From DASPNM01 sp035626515 (GTDB lineage Bacteria > Bacteroidota > Bacteroidia > Chitinophagales > Chitinophagaceae), in assembly GCA_035626515.1 (NCBI GenBank), contig DASPNM010000017.1, positions 105,369-169,368 on the forward strand: 64,000 nt of DNA, given 5' to 3'. Below, one piece after another: positions 1 to 8,955 of this stretch. Under the pieces are notes generated by a model. It was not told where the DNA came from. It made no database searches and was given only the letters and a program-made list of their open reading frames with translations. A program made the translations under genes and the position numbers. The stretch's first letter is position 1; every line of letters begins with the position of its first letter.

Positions 1-1222
1 AGCTATCCATCTCCCCCGCGATCAGGTTCAGGCTGCTCAGCGTAATGATGGCGTCGCTGAGCATACTTCCTTTCACGAGTTCTTCAAATGCCTGGTAATA
101 AATAAAACAGGGGCGGCGGAAATGCAGCCGGTAAGGGGTGCGACCGCCATCACTGATCAGGTAAAAGCCCAGCTCGCCGTTTCCGCCCTCCACCGAATGA
201 TAGACTTCGCCCACGGGCATGTTAATCTCTCCCATGATGATTTTGAAATGCCAGATCAGCGCCTCCATTTTCGTGTATACATCTTCCTTGGGCGGAAGAT
301 AATACTCCGGAACATCCGCGTGGTACACGTCCGCCTCCGCACCTTTAAAATCCTGCACCTTGCGGTAGGCCTGCTTGATAATGCTCAGGCTTTGCCACAT
401 CTCCTGTTCGCGCACCATCCATCGGTCGTAGTTATCGCCCGTTGTACCGACCGGGATAATAAACTCAAAATCTTCGTAGCTGCAGTAGGGACTGTGCACG
501 CGCACGTCGTAGTCCACGCCCGCCGCGCGCAGGTTGGGGCCCGTGAACCCGTAATTCAGCGCGCGTTCAGCGCTGATGGTGCCGGTTCCTTGTAATCGCT
601 CCATGAAAATGCGATTGCGCTGGAACAGGTTTTCAAATTCCCGGAGCGCCTGTGGGTATTCCTCCAGGAATTTCTCAAGCTTTTGAAAAGCGATGTCGTT
701 AAAATTTCTTTCGAAGCCTCCGATGCGGCCAATGTTGGTGGTCAGGCGCGAGCCGCAGACTTCTTCCCAGATCTCGTAGATGAGCTCGCGGTACTGCATC
801 AGGTACAAAAATCCCGTGTAAGCCCCGGTGTCTACGCCCACGATGGAATTACAGATGAGATGGTCTGCGATCCGGGCGAGCTCCATGATGATCACCCGCA
901 GGTAGTCTACCCGCTTCGGAGTCGATATTTTCAGGAGCTTCTCGCAGGTAGTGTGCCAGCCCATGTTGTTGATGGGCGACGAGCAGTAATTGAGCCGGTC
1001 GGTGAGGGGCGTGATCTGGTAAAGCGGTCGCCGTTCCGCTATTTTTTCGAAAGCACGATGAATGTAGCCGATGGTTTGTTCTGCGGACACAATGCGCTCG
1101 CCGTCGAGCTCCAGGATATTTTGAAAAACGCCGTGCGTCGCCGGGTGGGTCGGCCCCAGGTTCAGCGTCGTGGTGGTCTTTTCAATGCTGCCTTCCGGCA
1201 GCTTTATATGGTGCTCAGGCAT
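1..1222 (-). CDS. nuoD: NADH-quinone oxidoreductase subunit D (3' end cut by window edge)
   Basis: 49-kDa subunit of respiratory complex I; it sits in the peripheral arm and helps form the quinone-binding site next to NuoB. I translated it from the reverse strand because it runs off the window: ATG at 1222, about 407 codons, no stop reached. Visible family motifs are NLGPTHPATHG near the N terminus, YIHRAFEKIAE, and GEVYHSVEGGNGELGFYL towards the C terminus. The last readable residues, LNLIAGEMD, match the usual end of the family, so only one or two residues should be missing. It follows nuoC by 21 bp in the order nuoA-B-C-D, all reading leftward. Confidence 0.95.
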   Translation of the reverse strand, partial: MPEHHIKLPEGSIEKTTTTLNLGPTHPATHGVFQNILELDGERIVSAEQTIGYIHRAFEKIAERRPLYQITPLTDRLNYCSSPINNMGWHTTCEKLLKISTPKRVDYLRVIIMELARIADHLICNSIVGVDTGAYTGFLYLMQYRELIYEIWEEVCGSRLTTNIGRIGGFERNFNDIAFQKLEKFLEEYPQALREFENLFQRNRIFMERLQGTGTISAERALNYGFTGPNLRAAGVDYDVRVHSPYCSYEDFEFIIPVGTTGDNYDRWMVREQEMWQSLSIIKQAYRKVQDFKGAEADVYHADVPEYYLPPKEDVYTKMEALIWHFKIIMGEINMPVGEVYHSVEGGNGELGFYLISDGGRTPYRLHFRRPCFIYYQAFEELVKGSMLSDAIITLSSLNLIAGEMDS

Positions 1223-1243
1223 GCCTGTTTCCCGGTTTCATGT

Positions 1244-1843
1244 TTAAACGATTTCCCTTCCTTCCGTTCCCGGCTTGTCCGCCTCCGCGAGCGTAGACTG
1301 GCCGTGATCGGTTCGCTCCGTGCCGAAGCCCAGCATTCCGCCGCGACCGAACATCTCGTCGTCTTTGTCGATGCGCGTCTGGTCTTCCAGCGGGTATTCC
1401 TTCCGCATCGGGAAATAATCCATTTCATCCACGTTCAAAATGCGCTTCAGGTTCGGATGCCCGACGAAGTTGATGCCGTAAAAATCATAAGTCTCCCGCT
1501 CCAGCCAGTTGGCAGCGGAAAAAAGCCCGGTGGCGGTGTACACGTCGGGCTGGTTGACATCTGTAAAAATCTTTAACCGGATGCGCACGTTGTCAACAAG
1601 ATTGTGCAGATGATACACCACCGCGAGTTCGCGCCCTTTGCTGTGCGGATAATGCACGCCTGCCAGCGTGGTAAGAAAGCGGAATTTCAACTCCTCGTCG
1701 TCATAGAGAAAATTCAGCACTTTCAGGTTCAGGTCCTTGGGCACTTCGAATGTGAGCATGCCGTAAGGCTCTGAAAAATTGCCGACCTGGTCGCCAAACT
1801 TTTCAATCAAACGTTGTTTTATGTAGTCGTTTGTCAGTGCCAA
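1244..1843 (-). CDS. nuoC: NADH-quinone oxidoreductase subunit C
   Basis: 30-kDa subunit of complex I, peripheral arm. The signature ERETYDFYGINFVGHP followed by NLKRIL is present, as is the acidic C-terminal part (DYFPMRKEYPLEDQTR). It is a separate gene, not fused to nuoD as in enterobacteria. No ATG is available: three in-frame TTG codons lie at 1855, 1849 and 1843. I prefer 1843 because it gives MALTNDYIKQ, which looks like the usual N terminus. The stop is 21 bp before nuoD. Confidence 0.92.
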   Translation of the reverse strand: MALTNDYIKQRLIEKFGDQVGNFSEPYGMLTFEVPKDLNLKVLNFLYDDEELKFRFLTTLAGVHYPHSKGRELAVVYHLHNLVDNVRIRLKIFTDVNQPDVYTATGLFSAANWLERETYDFYGINFVGHPNLKRILNVDEMDYFPMRKEYPLEDQTRIDKDDEMFGRGGMLGFGTERTDHGQSTLAEADKPGTEGREIV

Positions 1844-1870
1844 AGTCAATCCCAAGTATGTTGACCAGAA

Positions 1871-2455
1871 TTACTGGATACCGTAGCTCTCGAGCAGGGC
1901 TTTGTATTGCTCACTGTTTCGCCGCCGCACGCTTTCTTTACCAACGAGTTCCTGCACGAGCAGGATACCGTCGATGATCGCCTCCGGCCGGGGCGGACAA
2001 CCGGGAACATAGACGTCAACCGGAACCACCTGGTCAATTCCCTGCAGCACGCTGTAGGTATCGAAGATCCCTCCGCTGCAGGCGCAGGCTCCGACTGCCA
2101 TTACCCATCTTGGCTCCGCCATTTGCAGGTAGACCTGCTTTACCACCGGCCCCATCTTCTTCGCGATGGTTCCCATAACCATCAGCAAATCGCATTGCCT
2201 TGGCGAAAATCCCACGCGCTCCGAACCAAACCTCGCGAGATCGTAGTGCGAACCCATCGTCGCCATGAATTCGATCCCGCAGCAGGAAGTTGCAAAAGGA
2301 AGGGGCCAGATCGAGTTTTTGCGCGCGAGCCCGACAACCTTATCGAGCGTAGTCGCAAAAAAGCCTTCCCCCATGCTGCCTTCCGGCATTTCCGCGATGC
2401 TGATGTCCGGTTCAAGCGGCTTTTTGATCAGGTTGTATGCAACTGGACGAGCCAT
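1871..2455 (-). CDS. nuoB: NADH-quinone oxidoreductase subunit B
   Basis: PSST/20-kDa subunit of complex I that holds the terminal iron-sulphur cluster N2 and passes electrons to quinone. Cysteine ligands are visible in the expected order: the tandem pair in ATSCCGIEF, then GACACSGG, then YVPGCPPRPE. 194 residues, a normal length for the family. It starts with ATG and lies between nuoA and nuoC in the standard order. Confidence 0.96.
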   Translation of the reverse strand: MARPVAYNLIKKPLEPDISIAEMPEGSMGEGFFATTLDKVVGLARKNSIWPLPFATSCCGIEFMATMGSHYDLARFGSERVGFSPRQCDLLMVMGTIAKKMGPVVKQVYLQMAEPRWVMAVGACACSGGIFDTYSVLQGIDQVVPVDVYVPGCPPRPEAIIDGILLVQELVGKESVRRRNSEQYKALLESYGIQ

Positions 2456-2474
2456 TGTTTGTTTTTTGCAGCAG

Positions 2475-2867
2475 TCAGTCTTCCCATTTCAATGCGCCTT
2501 TTTTCACTATATAAAAAAAACCGCACAGAAAAAACCCGACGAACATCATTACGGCCCAAAAACCATTCCACCCCAGTCCCTTGAAGTTCACGGCGTAAGG
2601 ATAAAAGAAAATAACCTCCACGTCGAAGAGCACAAAAAGGATAGCCGTCAGAAAATACTTGATGGCCATGGGCTGGCGGGCGTCTCCGTGCGACTCAATG
2701 CCGCTCGCGAAATTCTGCAGCTTGTCTGCGGTTCTCCGTTTTGGCCCCAGCAGGTGCGTCACCAGCAAAAGCAGGCTCACCAGACCGGCGGCGAACAGCA
2801 CCTGGATGAGCACGGGCACGTAACTCGCGGCGTCATCGGAAAGGCTGGTCTGCAGAAGCTGGAACAT
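2475..2867 (-). CDS. nuoA: NADH-quinone oxidoreductase subunit A
   Basis: Small membrane subunit of complex I, 130 residues with three predicted transmembrane helices (about residues 15-38, 68-90 and 97-120). The loop after helix 1 and the segment YFLTAILFVLFDVEVIFFYP are characteristic; the acidic residues in FDVEVIF are conserved in the family. First gene of the leftward nuo operon, starting 17 bp downstream of a TATTTTTG promoter element. Confidence 0.95.
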   Translation of the reverse strand: MFQLLQTSLSDDAASYVPVLIQVLFAAGLVSLLLLVTHLLGPKRRTADKLQNFASGIESHGDARQPMAIKYFLTAILFVLFDVEVIFFYPYAVNFKGLGWNGFWAVMMFVGFFLCGFFYIVKKGALKWED

Positions 2868-2884
2868 CCTTTTTGTTTCGGCCG

Positions 2885-2892
2885 CAAAAATA
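2885..2892 (-). promoter_or_regulatory. Bacteroidota -7 promoter element for the nuo operon
   Basis: The reverse strand reads TATTTTTG, a match to the TAnnTTTG consensus of the Bacteroidota primary sigma factor, 17 bp before the nuoA ATG. No convincing -33 TTG is present at the usual spacing, so the call rests on the -7 element and its position. Confidence 0.55.
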
Positions 2893-2957
2893 AGACGGGC
2901 ACCCCAAATTACCTGATGAAATGCGGCGTTATACGCTGATTTTGATTAGTCTTTTGC

Positions 2958-2988
2958 TAAAAACAACGATCCCCGCCTTGCGGCAGGG
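2958..2988 (-). terminator. Rho-independent terminator after the TPR gene
   Basis: On the reverse strand a 7-bp stem (CCCTGCC pairing with GGCGGGG, one G-U pair) closes a GCAA tetraloop and is followed by a U-rich tract (ATCGTTGTTTTTAG). It sits between the stop of the TPR gene at 3019 and nuoA, separating the two leftward units. Confidence 0.7.
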
Positions 2989-3018
2989 ACCATTCCGAGT
3001 AAAAGAAGAAAACCGAGC

Positions 3019-4743
3019 TTAATTTCTTACGACCGTTTTTGTTCGAGGCGTCACCTTTGTCGACTTCGTCGAAGAGGTTTTGTTGCTCTTCGGCGGAGTG
3101 GAAGGCCGGGCCGGTTTTTCCATATCAGCAATGTATTTCTTGATCGTTTCGTTGTTCGGGTCCATCGCGAGCATCTTTCTCAGGTACACCAGGGCATTCT
3201 CGCGGTCCTTCGCGATATTGGCATAGTACTGCGCCAGGTATCCCGCAGTGCTGATGATGTTCGTCCGGTATTTCACCGTATCGCGCTCGAGGAACTCCAG
3301 GTACTTTTTTGCCGGCTCCACTGCGAGGCCTTTTTCCATCGTGCTGTCCTGAGCACGGTAGTTGTTGAATATCCACTGGTGGCCGAATACTTCTTCGGGC
3401 CATTTCTCTGCATAAGTCCGGAATATCTGGAGCGAACGCTCATAGTTTTTACCCTGGTAATATGCCAGGCCTGCGTCGAAATGATCCCGCTGGCCGGGGT
3501 TCGGCTTGATCTTGAGGATCTCGGTACGCAGATCACCTTCCAGGTTACGGCTCACGCTGTCGCCCAGCGTCTTGAAGAACTCAGCTCCCTCTTTGAGGAA
3601 ATCAAGTTTTCCGGTAAGCGTCGTGTCCAGCGCCACGCCCTGGATGTAGGTCTGGTAAACTTCGCGCGGCTGACCGCCCGTCTTGGCAAGGACGCTTGCC
3701 TTCAGCTTGTAATCGAATGCGATCAGGTCCTCAGGCTTCTCTTTTGCGAAATAGAGATCGACGTAACGTTTCGCGCTGCTGTAATCGCCTTTCTCGAAGC
3801 TGGCGTCCGCCAGAAGTTTATACACCCTCGGCTTCGTTTGATCCCCCTTGGCGCGTATTACGGCCTCACCCTTCGCGATCGCGCAGTCAAAGTCTTTCTT
3901 CACCCAGCAAAGCTGGCCGTAAAGAAACTCATCCTGAATATCCGTCTCCGGCAGCTTGCTTTCGATGTATTTCTTGAGGTAATCTTCCGCCTCCGGGTAT
4001 TTCTGGCGGAAGAAATTATAATAAAAAAGCTCGTAGTACCCGAGGGTAAATTTCGGATCGCGTGAAACCGCTTCATTTAAATACTTCAGCACTTCTTCCG
4101 AGTTGCGCTGCGACTGGAAGATCTTGGCCAGCCTTACGGCGGCGACGGCAAATGCCGGATTTACCTCGAGTGCCCTTTTATACGTCGCGAAAGCATCGCT
4201 TCCTCCCTCACCGGGACGAGCCTTGCGGTACGCGTTTCCAAGCTGGAGCAGCGTTTCCGTGTTACGCGGATCTTTTTCAGCCGCAATCTTGAGTTTGTCA
4301 ACCGCATACTGCGGATCACCCGCTTTCGCGTCCACGTTGGCGCGACCAATGGCGGTAAGCACTACCGGATCATCTCCTTTTTTTCCGCGGCTCGCGGTGA
4401 TCGCCTGCTCAAACTTCATGCGGGCATCGGCCGGCTTGTTGTCCAGCAGATCCGCATGCCCGAGGCCCACCAGCAGAAGCGGGGCATTTCCGTTCGTCTG
4501 CAGGGATTTTTCATACAGCTGCCGGGCAGCGGCGTTGTTGTCCATGTCAAAATAGACCTGTCCCAGCCAGTAGATCGCTTCGATGTTGTTAGGATTCGTC
4601 GCGAGTATCTTCTGGAATACGGACTCGGCGGTCTTAAACCTGTCTGCATACAGGTGGTTCATTCCTTCCTGTATGGTTTGTGCTTTCAATCCGGAAACGA
4701 AAAGCATCCCGGACAAGAAAAGACTTATGGTGGTTTTCTTCAT
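3019..4743 (-). CDS. Secreted tetratricopeptide-repeat protein
   Basis: 574 residues starting at MKKTTISLFLSG (an in-frame ATG four codons upstream at 4755 is an alternative). An N-terminal signal peptide ends near SGLKAQ. Nearly the whole body is helical TPR or TPR-like repeats; clear units include LYADRFKTAESVFQKIL, ATNPNNIEAIYWLGQVYF and DPRNTETLLQLGNAYRKA. The C-terminal 30 residues are Ser/Thr/Lys-rich and low in complexity. It is the last gene of a four-gene leftward cluster with a PstS-like lipoprotein and TonB, so a scaffold in the periplasm or at the outer membrane is likely. Its partner is not evident from sequence. Confidence 0.85.
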   Translation of the reverse strand: MKKTTISLFLSGMLFVSGLKAQTIQEGMNHLYADRFKTAESVFQKILATNPNNIEAIYWLGQVYFDMDNNAAARQLYEKSLQTNGNAPLLLVGLGHADLLDNKPADARMKFEQAITASRGKKGDDPVVLTAIGRANVDAKAGDPQYAVDKLKIAAEKDPRNTETLLQLGNAYRKARPGEGGSDAFATYKRALEVNPAFAVAAVRLAKIFQSQRNSEEVLKYLNEAVSRDPKFTLGYYELFYYNFFRQKYPEAEDYLKKYIESKLPETDIQDEFLYGQLCWVKKDFDCAIAKGEAVIRAKGDQTKPRVYKLLADASFEKGDYSSAKRYVDLYFAKEKPEDLIAFDYKLKASVLAKTGGQPREVYQTYIQGVALDTTLTGKLDFLKEGAEFFKTLGDSVSRNLEGDLRTEILKIKPNPGQRDHFDAGLAYYQGKNYERSLQIFRTYAEKWPEEVFGHQWIFNNYRAQDSTMEKGLAVEPAKKYLEFLERDTVKYRTNIISTAGYLAQYYANIAKDRENALVYLRKMLAMDPNNETIKKYIADMEKPARPSTPPKSNKTSSTKSTKVTPRTKTVVRN

Positions 4744-4781
4744 TTTACTTCTCATATTAGGGATTGTAAATATAAAATTGT

Positions 4782-5708
4782 TTACTCTTTCAGCCGAACC
4801 CGCCGGATCTCGAATGTCATGAATACCGGGGCCAGGTAGGCACGCCTGAATATCAATTGTCCGATTTCGCCGCTCATAAAATCTGCAAAGCCATGTCCCA
4901 GTCCTTCGTGGTTTTCCTTAAGGGTATAAACCAAATCCCGTACCATGGGGTAGCGCTTTGTGTGAATGTTTCGTTGCGTTCCGTTAACAAAAAATCCCGC
5001 CGAATCCGTGCTTTCCAAGGGTACCATTTTTACTGTTCTCAAAAACCGAAGCTGCATGCTGTCTTCGGGGTTGCCGATCCAGCTGATCCCGATGAACCCT
5101 ATATAACCCCGGTTCTTCGAGACAAAATCGATTACTCCTTCGCTGCTGCGTGCCGCTACCGCCTGTGGAGTCAGCCGCTCGCCGCGTAACACTGAATCGA
5201 TGACAAAGCGAACCGTACTGGTTGCTTTGACCCCATCAAAGACGGGAATTAAATTTTTATTAAAACTGCCTTTTAGTATTCCTTTAATATCGCTCATTGT
5301 CAACTCGTCAATTTCTTCGGCGGGATTAACCACTACTGCGATCGCATCCCGCGCCACCGCCATGCTTGACGGAGAAATGCCCAGCGAATCGAGCATCAAA
5401 TCGCGCTCGTCTTCGCTGTGCCGCCGCGTACTGATGATCATCCGGATGCTGTCTACCAGGAAATCGCGGAAACATTCCGCCTCCGGTTTGTAGCTAACCC
5501 GGATGCGGGTGGCCGGATGATGCGACTGGTAAACTTTAACCAGCTCTTCCACGACGGGCTTGAACGATTCGTCCGCGCTCACGTAGATCAGTCCGCGTTC
5601 GCGCGTATCCGGAAGCCCTTCCTTTTGCTTGCGGAATGACCGGCAGCCAGCTAAAAGAACAGAGCAAAGAATCAGCAGTGATAAGAATTTCCCGGTGCAC
5701 CCGCTCAT
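4782..5708 (-). CDS. PstS-like periplasmic substrate-binding lipoprotein
   Basis: 308 residues. The N terminus is a lipoprotein signal (LCSVLLAGC, with the lipobox cysteine near residue 22). The rest resembles the phosphate-type type II periplasmic binding domain: a first strand with YVSADESFKPVVEELVKVYQ, then DAIAVVVNP, ELTMSDIKGILKG and VARSS-like segments in the order seen in PstS. No PstC, PstA or PstB permease genes are nearby; the neighbours are TonB and a TPR protein, so it may act as a sensor or scaffold rather than an ABC-transporter receptor. Its ATG lies one base after the stop of the small upstream gene. Confidence 0.8.
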   Translation of the reverse strand: MSGCTGKFLSLLILCSVLLAGCRSFRKQKEGLPDTRERGLIYVSADESFKPVVEELVKVYQSHHPATRIRVSYKPEAECFRDFLVDSIRMIISTRRHSEDERDLMLDSLGISPSSMAVARDAIAVVVNPAEEIDELTMSDIKGILKGSFNKNLIPVFDGVKATSTVRFVIDSVLRGERLTPQAVAARSSEGVIDFVSKNRGYIGFIGISWIGNPEDSMQLRFLRTVKMVPLESTDSAGFFVNGTQRNIHTKRYPMVRDLVYTLKENHEGLGHGFADFMSGEIGQLIFRRAYLAPVFMTFEIRRVRLKE

Positions 5709-5709
5709 G

Positions 5710-5937
5710 TCATCCAGTTTTCCTGTAACCGCGGTACAGCCGGAATGCGCCGTACAAAATCGCCGCGATGCCGAAGATCAGCTTGAGGGTTGGGTCCAGG
5801 TCCAGCTCAAATCCGAATTTTTCATGCCAGACGAATACGATGCCGAGTCCAAGCCAAAGAGCTCCCATTACGTAATCATAGACGGAACGCAGTGCGCTGT
5901 TGGTTCTACGCCTTCTTTCTTCCGGATCTGCCCGCAT
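5710..5937 (-). CDS. Small membrane protein between tonB and the PstS-like gene
   Basis: 75 residues from MRADPEERRRRTNSAL, with a basic N terminus and two hydrophobic segments (YVMGALWLGLGIVFVW and LIFGIAAILYGAFRLY) joined by a short acidic loop; probably a two-helix inner-membrane protein. A longer frame opens at 6012 inside tonB, but the shorter start avoids that overlap. Function unknown; its tight spacing to the downstream lipoprotein gene suggests co-expression. Confidence 0.7.
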   Translation of the reverse strand: MRADPEERRRRTNSALRSVYDYVMGALWLGLGIVFVWHEKFGFELDLDPTLKLIFGIAAILYGAFRLYRGYRKTG

Positions 5938-5992
5938 GTGTCTGGTTTCAGGGGCCACCAAATTACTGAATCCCCGAGAAGCCGCAAGCCGG

Positions 5993-6790
5993 TTATTCCT
6001 CCACGCCCACAAACGTAACCGGTAATATATAGCTCACCGCCAATGGCATCCCGTTCTGCAGCGCCGGTTGCCAGCGCGGCATACGGCGGCAGACCCGCAA
6101 CACTTCGCGATCGAAAGCAGGACCTCCGGACTGCATTACTTCGATTTGAGACACCAAACCGTCGGTGCCGACCCAAAACCGAACCAGCACGCTTTTCTTT
6201 TCACCGGTCTGCAAACCGTCGGGGGTGATGAGGTGGTTCTTCAGAAAACGCATCAATGCTTCCTCACCTCCCGGAAACTCCGGTTTTTGTTCCTGCGGAC
6301 GGAAATCAGTGTTGCCAGGTGATCCCGTTATATTGTTGTTATCAGGCAGCGAATTGCTCACCGACTGATCCACGGGACCCGTTGCGGACCTGCCGATGTC
6401 TGAAACCGGACCCGTGTCATGCGAGCTGTTCGCGAGATCCGGAAACCGGTTGCGCACCTGATCATCCGGGCGTATTTGGATCTGCGGAGTAATGATTCCC
6501 GCGGTTGGCCTGCTGCGCACACTGATCTGCGGAGGCGGTTGCGGTGGCGGGATAAAATATTCTTTCAGGATATGGCCGCCGGGAGACGGACGGAACACCG
6601 TGGGGGATTCGACAGGCTTGTTCAACAACAGCGCGAAGACGAGCCCGCCGACAAGAAGAAAAACAATCAATACGGCCAGCCACAAACGTTGATTGTATTC
6701 CCTGCGCAGCACATAGGCCCCATACCCTTTATTTCTTCCATCAAACAGAATGTCGAGCAGGTTGGCGCGGAGAATTTGATTTTTCTCCAT
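5993..6790 (-). CDS. tonB: Energy transducer TonB
   Basis: 265 residues starting at MEKNQILRANLL; the N-terminal motif FDGRNKGYGAYVLRREYN is typical of Bacteroidota TonB. One transmembrane helix (LWLAVLIVFLLVGGLVFALL), a Pro-rich linker (YFIPPPQPPPQI) and a C-terminal TonB domain of about 80 residues (VLVRFWVGTDG, MPRWQPALQNG, YILPVTF). It links proton-motive force to outer-membrane receptors. The open frame extends upstream to 6967, but that would overlap the divergent phosphatase gene; an alternative ATG pair lies at 6823-6826. No exbB or exbD is in the window next to it. Confidence 0.9.
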   Translation of the reverse strand: MEKNQILRANLLDILFDGRNKGYGAYVLRREYNQRLWLAVLIVFLLVGGLVFALLLNKPVESPTVFRPSPGGHILKEYFIPPPQPPPQISVRSRPTAGIITPQIQIRPDDQVRNRFPDLANSSHDTGPVSDIGRSATGPVDQSVSNSLPDNNNITGSPGNTDFRPQEQKPEFPGGEEALMRFLKNHLITPDGLQTGEKKSVLVRFWVGTDGLVSQIEVMQSGGPAFDREVLRVCRRMPRWQPALQNGMPLAVSYILPVTFVGVEE

Positions 6791-6876
6791 GATTGCGGTT
6801 TTCAACTGAGATGCGACATTCATCATTCTCCATAAGTCCTCGCCTGATTTTACGCCCGGCATCCGGCAGCGTGGAC

Positions 6877-6884
6877 TATTTTTG
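6877..6884 (+). promoter_or_regulatory. -7 element TATTTTTG of the phosphatase gene
   Basis: TATTTTTG (TAnnTTTG consensus) ends only four bases before the ATG at 6889. A transcript from here would be leaderless or nearly so. Confidence 0.5.
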
Positions 6885-6888
6885 AGGG

Positions 6889-7380
6889 ATGAAAATCCTG
6901 ATGGTTTGCCTGGGAAATATCTGCCGCAGCCCGCTTGCCGAAGGTATCCTTCAGCACAAGGCTGCAAATGAAGGATTGAACTGGCAGGTGGACAGCGCGG
7001 GCACGGAAAGCTATCACGTCGGTCAGCCGCCGCACCATCTCTCGCAGAAAGTGGCGCAGTGTTACGGACTTGATATCAGCAACCAGCGGGCACGACGGTT
7101 TACCGCGGATGACTTTGCAAAATACGATCTCATCTATGCGCTTTCGAAAGACGTGCTGCAGGAGATGAAGCACATCGCGGGAAAGCGCTTTGACCGGCAA
7201 AAAGTGGAATTGCTTATGAACGAGCTTTATCCGGGACGCGATATGGATGTTCCCGATCCCTGGTACGGACCCGAGCCGGGATACCACGAAGCCTTCCGGC
7301 TGATTGATGCTGCCTGCGACGCTATTTTGAAAAAATACGGCAGTCCGCGGCCCGCGGCGGAAACGAAGGAAAGGTCCTGA
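6889..7380 (+). CDS. Low-molecular-weight protein tyrosine phosphatase
   Basis: 163 residues, cytoplasmic. The P-loop CLGNICRS starts at Cys7 with Arg13 (CX5R); the general acid is in DVPDPWYG near residue 121, both as in the LMW-PTP family. It hydrolyses phosphotyrosine (or small phosphoesters). No capsule/Wzc-type kinase gene lies beside it here. The C-terminal tail (PRPAAETKERS) is polar and probably disordered. Confidence 0.93.
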   Translation: MKILMVCLGNICRSPLAEGILQHKAANEGLNWQVDSAGTESYHVGQPPHHLSQKVAQCYGLDISNQRARRFTADDFAKYDLIYALSKDVLQEMKHIAGKRFDRQKVELLMNELYPGRDMDVPDPWYGPEPGYHEAFRLIDAACDAILKKYGSPRPAAETKERS

Positions 7381-7431
7381 ACTACCGGTCTGATGTGGGC
7401 AGTAAAAAGATTCGATTGCTCATTTCCTGTT

Positions 7432-7439
7432 TACTTTTG
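7432..7439 (+). promoter_or_regulatory. -7 element TACTTTTG of hisS
   Basis: TACTTTTG matches TAnnTTTG and ends five bases before the hisS ATG at 7445. Confidence 0.5.
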
Positions 7440-7444
7440 GCGAA

Positions 7445-8854
7445 ATGAAACCTTCGCTTCCGCAGGGCACACGCGATTTTGCTCCGGACACGGTTCGAAA
7501 GAGAACGTTTATCCTGGATACCATTCGGCATGTGTTTGAACTTTACGGTTACCAGCCGCTGGAAACTCCTGCGATGGAAAACCTGGAAACCCTGATCGGG
7601 AAATATGGCGAGGAAGGCGACCGGTTAATATTCAAAATTCTGAACAATGGACTGGATCACGTTTCAAAAAAGGATCAGGCACGCAACGATTTCGAAAAGC
7701 TGCTGGAGGGAAAAAACGTAAAAGGCATCACCGAGCGAGCATTGCGGTACGACCTCACGATCCCCTTCGCCCGCTACGTAGCGATGAACCACCGCGAGCT
7801 GGCATTCCCCTTCAAACGTTACCAGATCCAGCCGGTATGGCGGGCGGACCGTCCGCAGAAAGGTCGCTATCGCGAATTCTTCCAGTGCGATGCGGATGTG
7901 GTAGGCAGCGATTCCCTGCTGAATGAGGTCGAGCTCGCCCAGATCTACATCGAGGTGTTCGCCCGCCTGGGGCTCGTGCATTACGAGCTTCGATTGAATC
8001 ATCGGCGCATCCTTACAGCCCTGGCCGAACTGTGCGGCGGGCCGCAGCTCATGAATACGATCGCGGCTGCGATTGACAAGCTGGAAAAACAGGGGCCGGA
8101 AAAAGTAAAAGCGGAATTGCAACAAAAAGGGCTGAACAGGGAGCAACTGCGACTGGTGGACGACTACCTGGGCATCAGCGGTTCCAATGATGAAAAGCTC
8201 ACCGCACTGAAAGATCTTTTCTCGGAATCCGACGCAGGCAACCGCGGCGTGGACGAACTGGATTATGTGTTGCGCTCCATTGCGCTCGCCAGCGTGGGGA
8301 ACCCCACAGCAACCGGACCGGTAGTGGATCCGACGCTCGCGCGTGGTCTCGATTACTACACCGGGATCATTTTCGAGGCGAAGCCGCCGCCCACGGTGCA
8401 GCTCGGATCGATCGGCGGCGGCGGCCGCTACGATGACCTCACCGGGCTCTTCGGAGTGCCGGGCATACCCGGGGTAGGTATTTCATTTGGGGTAGACCGG
8501 ATCTACGACGCCATGGAAGAGTTGAAGCTTTTCCCCGAATCGTTGCACATCAGCACACAGGTGCTTTTTTTCAACCTCGGTGAAGCGGAATCACGCGCGG
8601 CATTCGGACTGATGCAGGAACTGCGCTCCGCTGACATTCGCTGCGAGCTTTTCCACGAAAACGCGAAGTTTGAAAAGCAGTTCCGTTACGCGGAAAAGAA
8701 GAACATTCCTTACGTGGTGATCATTGGCGAAAAAGAACTTTCCGCGGGAGAGGCGCAGGTGAAAGATTTGAGGAACGGAACGCAGGTGGGGGTGGGGTTT
8801 GACGAGTTGCGAAAGGTGGTAGCTGATCGGTTTATTAGTGGACTGGTTCATTAG
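7445..8854 (+). CDS. hisS: Histidyl-tRNA synthetase
   Basis: 469 residues, class II aminoacyl-tRNA synthetase. Visible: LPQGTRDFAPD at the N terminus, motif 2 around RYQIQPVWRADRPQKGRYRE, the histidine-binding ARGLDYYTGIIFE, motif 3 around PGVGISFGVDR, and a C-terminal anticodon-binding domain. The insert LIGKYGEEGDRLIFKILNNG after motif 1 is usual. The final residues (FISGLVH) and the stop are encoded by the start of a low-complexity intergenic repeat (TTAGTGGA, GGTTCATT), so the true ancestral end may have been a few codons different. Confidence 0.97.
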   Translation: MKPSLPQGTRDFAPDTVRKRTFILDTIRHVFELYGYQPLETPAMENLETLIGKYGEEGDRLIFKILNNGLDHVSKKDQARNDFEKLLEGKNVKGITERALRYDLTIPFARYVAMNHRELAFPFKRYQIQPVWRADRPQKGRYREFFQCDADVVGSDSLLNEVELAQIYIEVFARLGLVHYELRLNHRRILTALAELCGGPQLMNTIAAAIDKLEKQGPEKVKAELQQKGLNREQLRLVDDYLGISGSNDEKLTALKDLFSESDAGNRGVDELDYVLRSIALASVGNPTATGPVVDPTLARGLDYYTGIIFEAKPPPTVQLGSIGGGGRYDDLTGLFGVPGIPGVGISFGVDRIYDAMEELKLFPESLHISTQVLFFNLGEAESRAAFGLMQELRSADIRCELFHENAKFEKQFRYAEKKNIPYVVIIGEKELSAGEAQVKDLRNGTQVGVGFDELRKVVADRFISGLVH

Positions 8855-8882
8855 TGGATTCGTTGGTTCATTCCTGGTTCGT
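8833..8882 (+). repeat. Short direct repeats at the 3' end of hisS
   Basis: The strings ATTAGTGGA and GGTTCATT recur in tandem, spanning the last codons of hisS and the following 30 bases. The region 8855-8955 has no gene and no terminator that I can see. Confidence 0.5.
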
Positions 8883-8955
8883 GGGGACACAACCAGGGGA
8901 TTACCGCTGTTCACTTCCACATTTACTATTTAAGATTTGATATTTACCCTCATGT

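Noticed and set aside
122..1576. Two long open frames on the + strand at the left end
   Set aside because: They are mirror frames of nuoD and nuoC, whose reverse-strand translations show clear complex I motifs.
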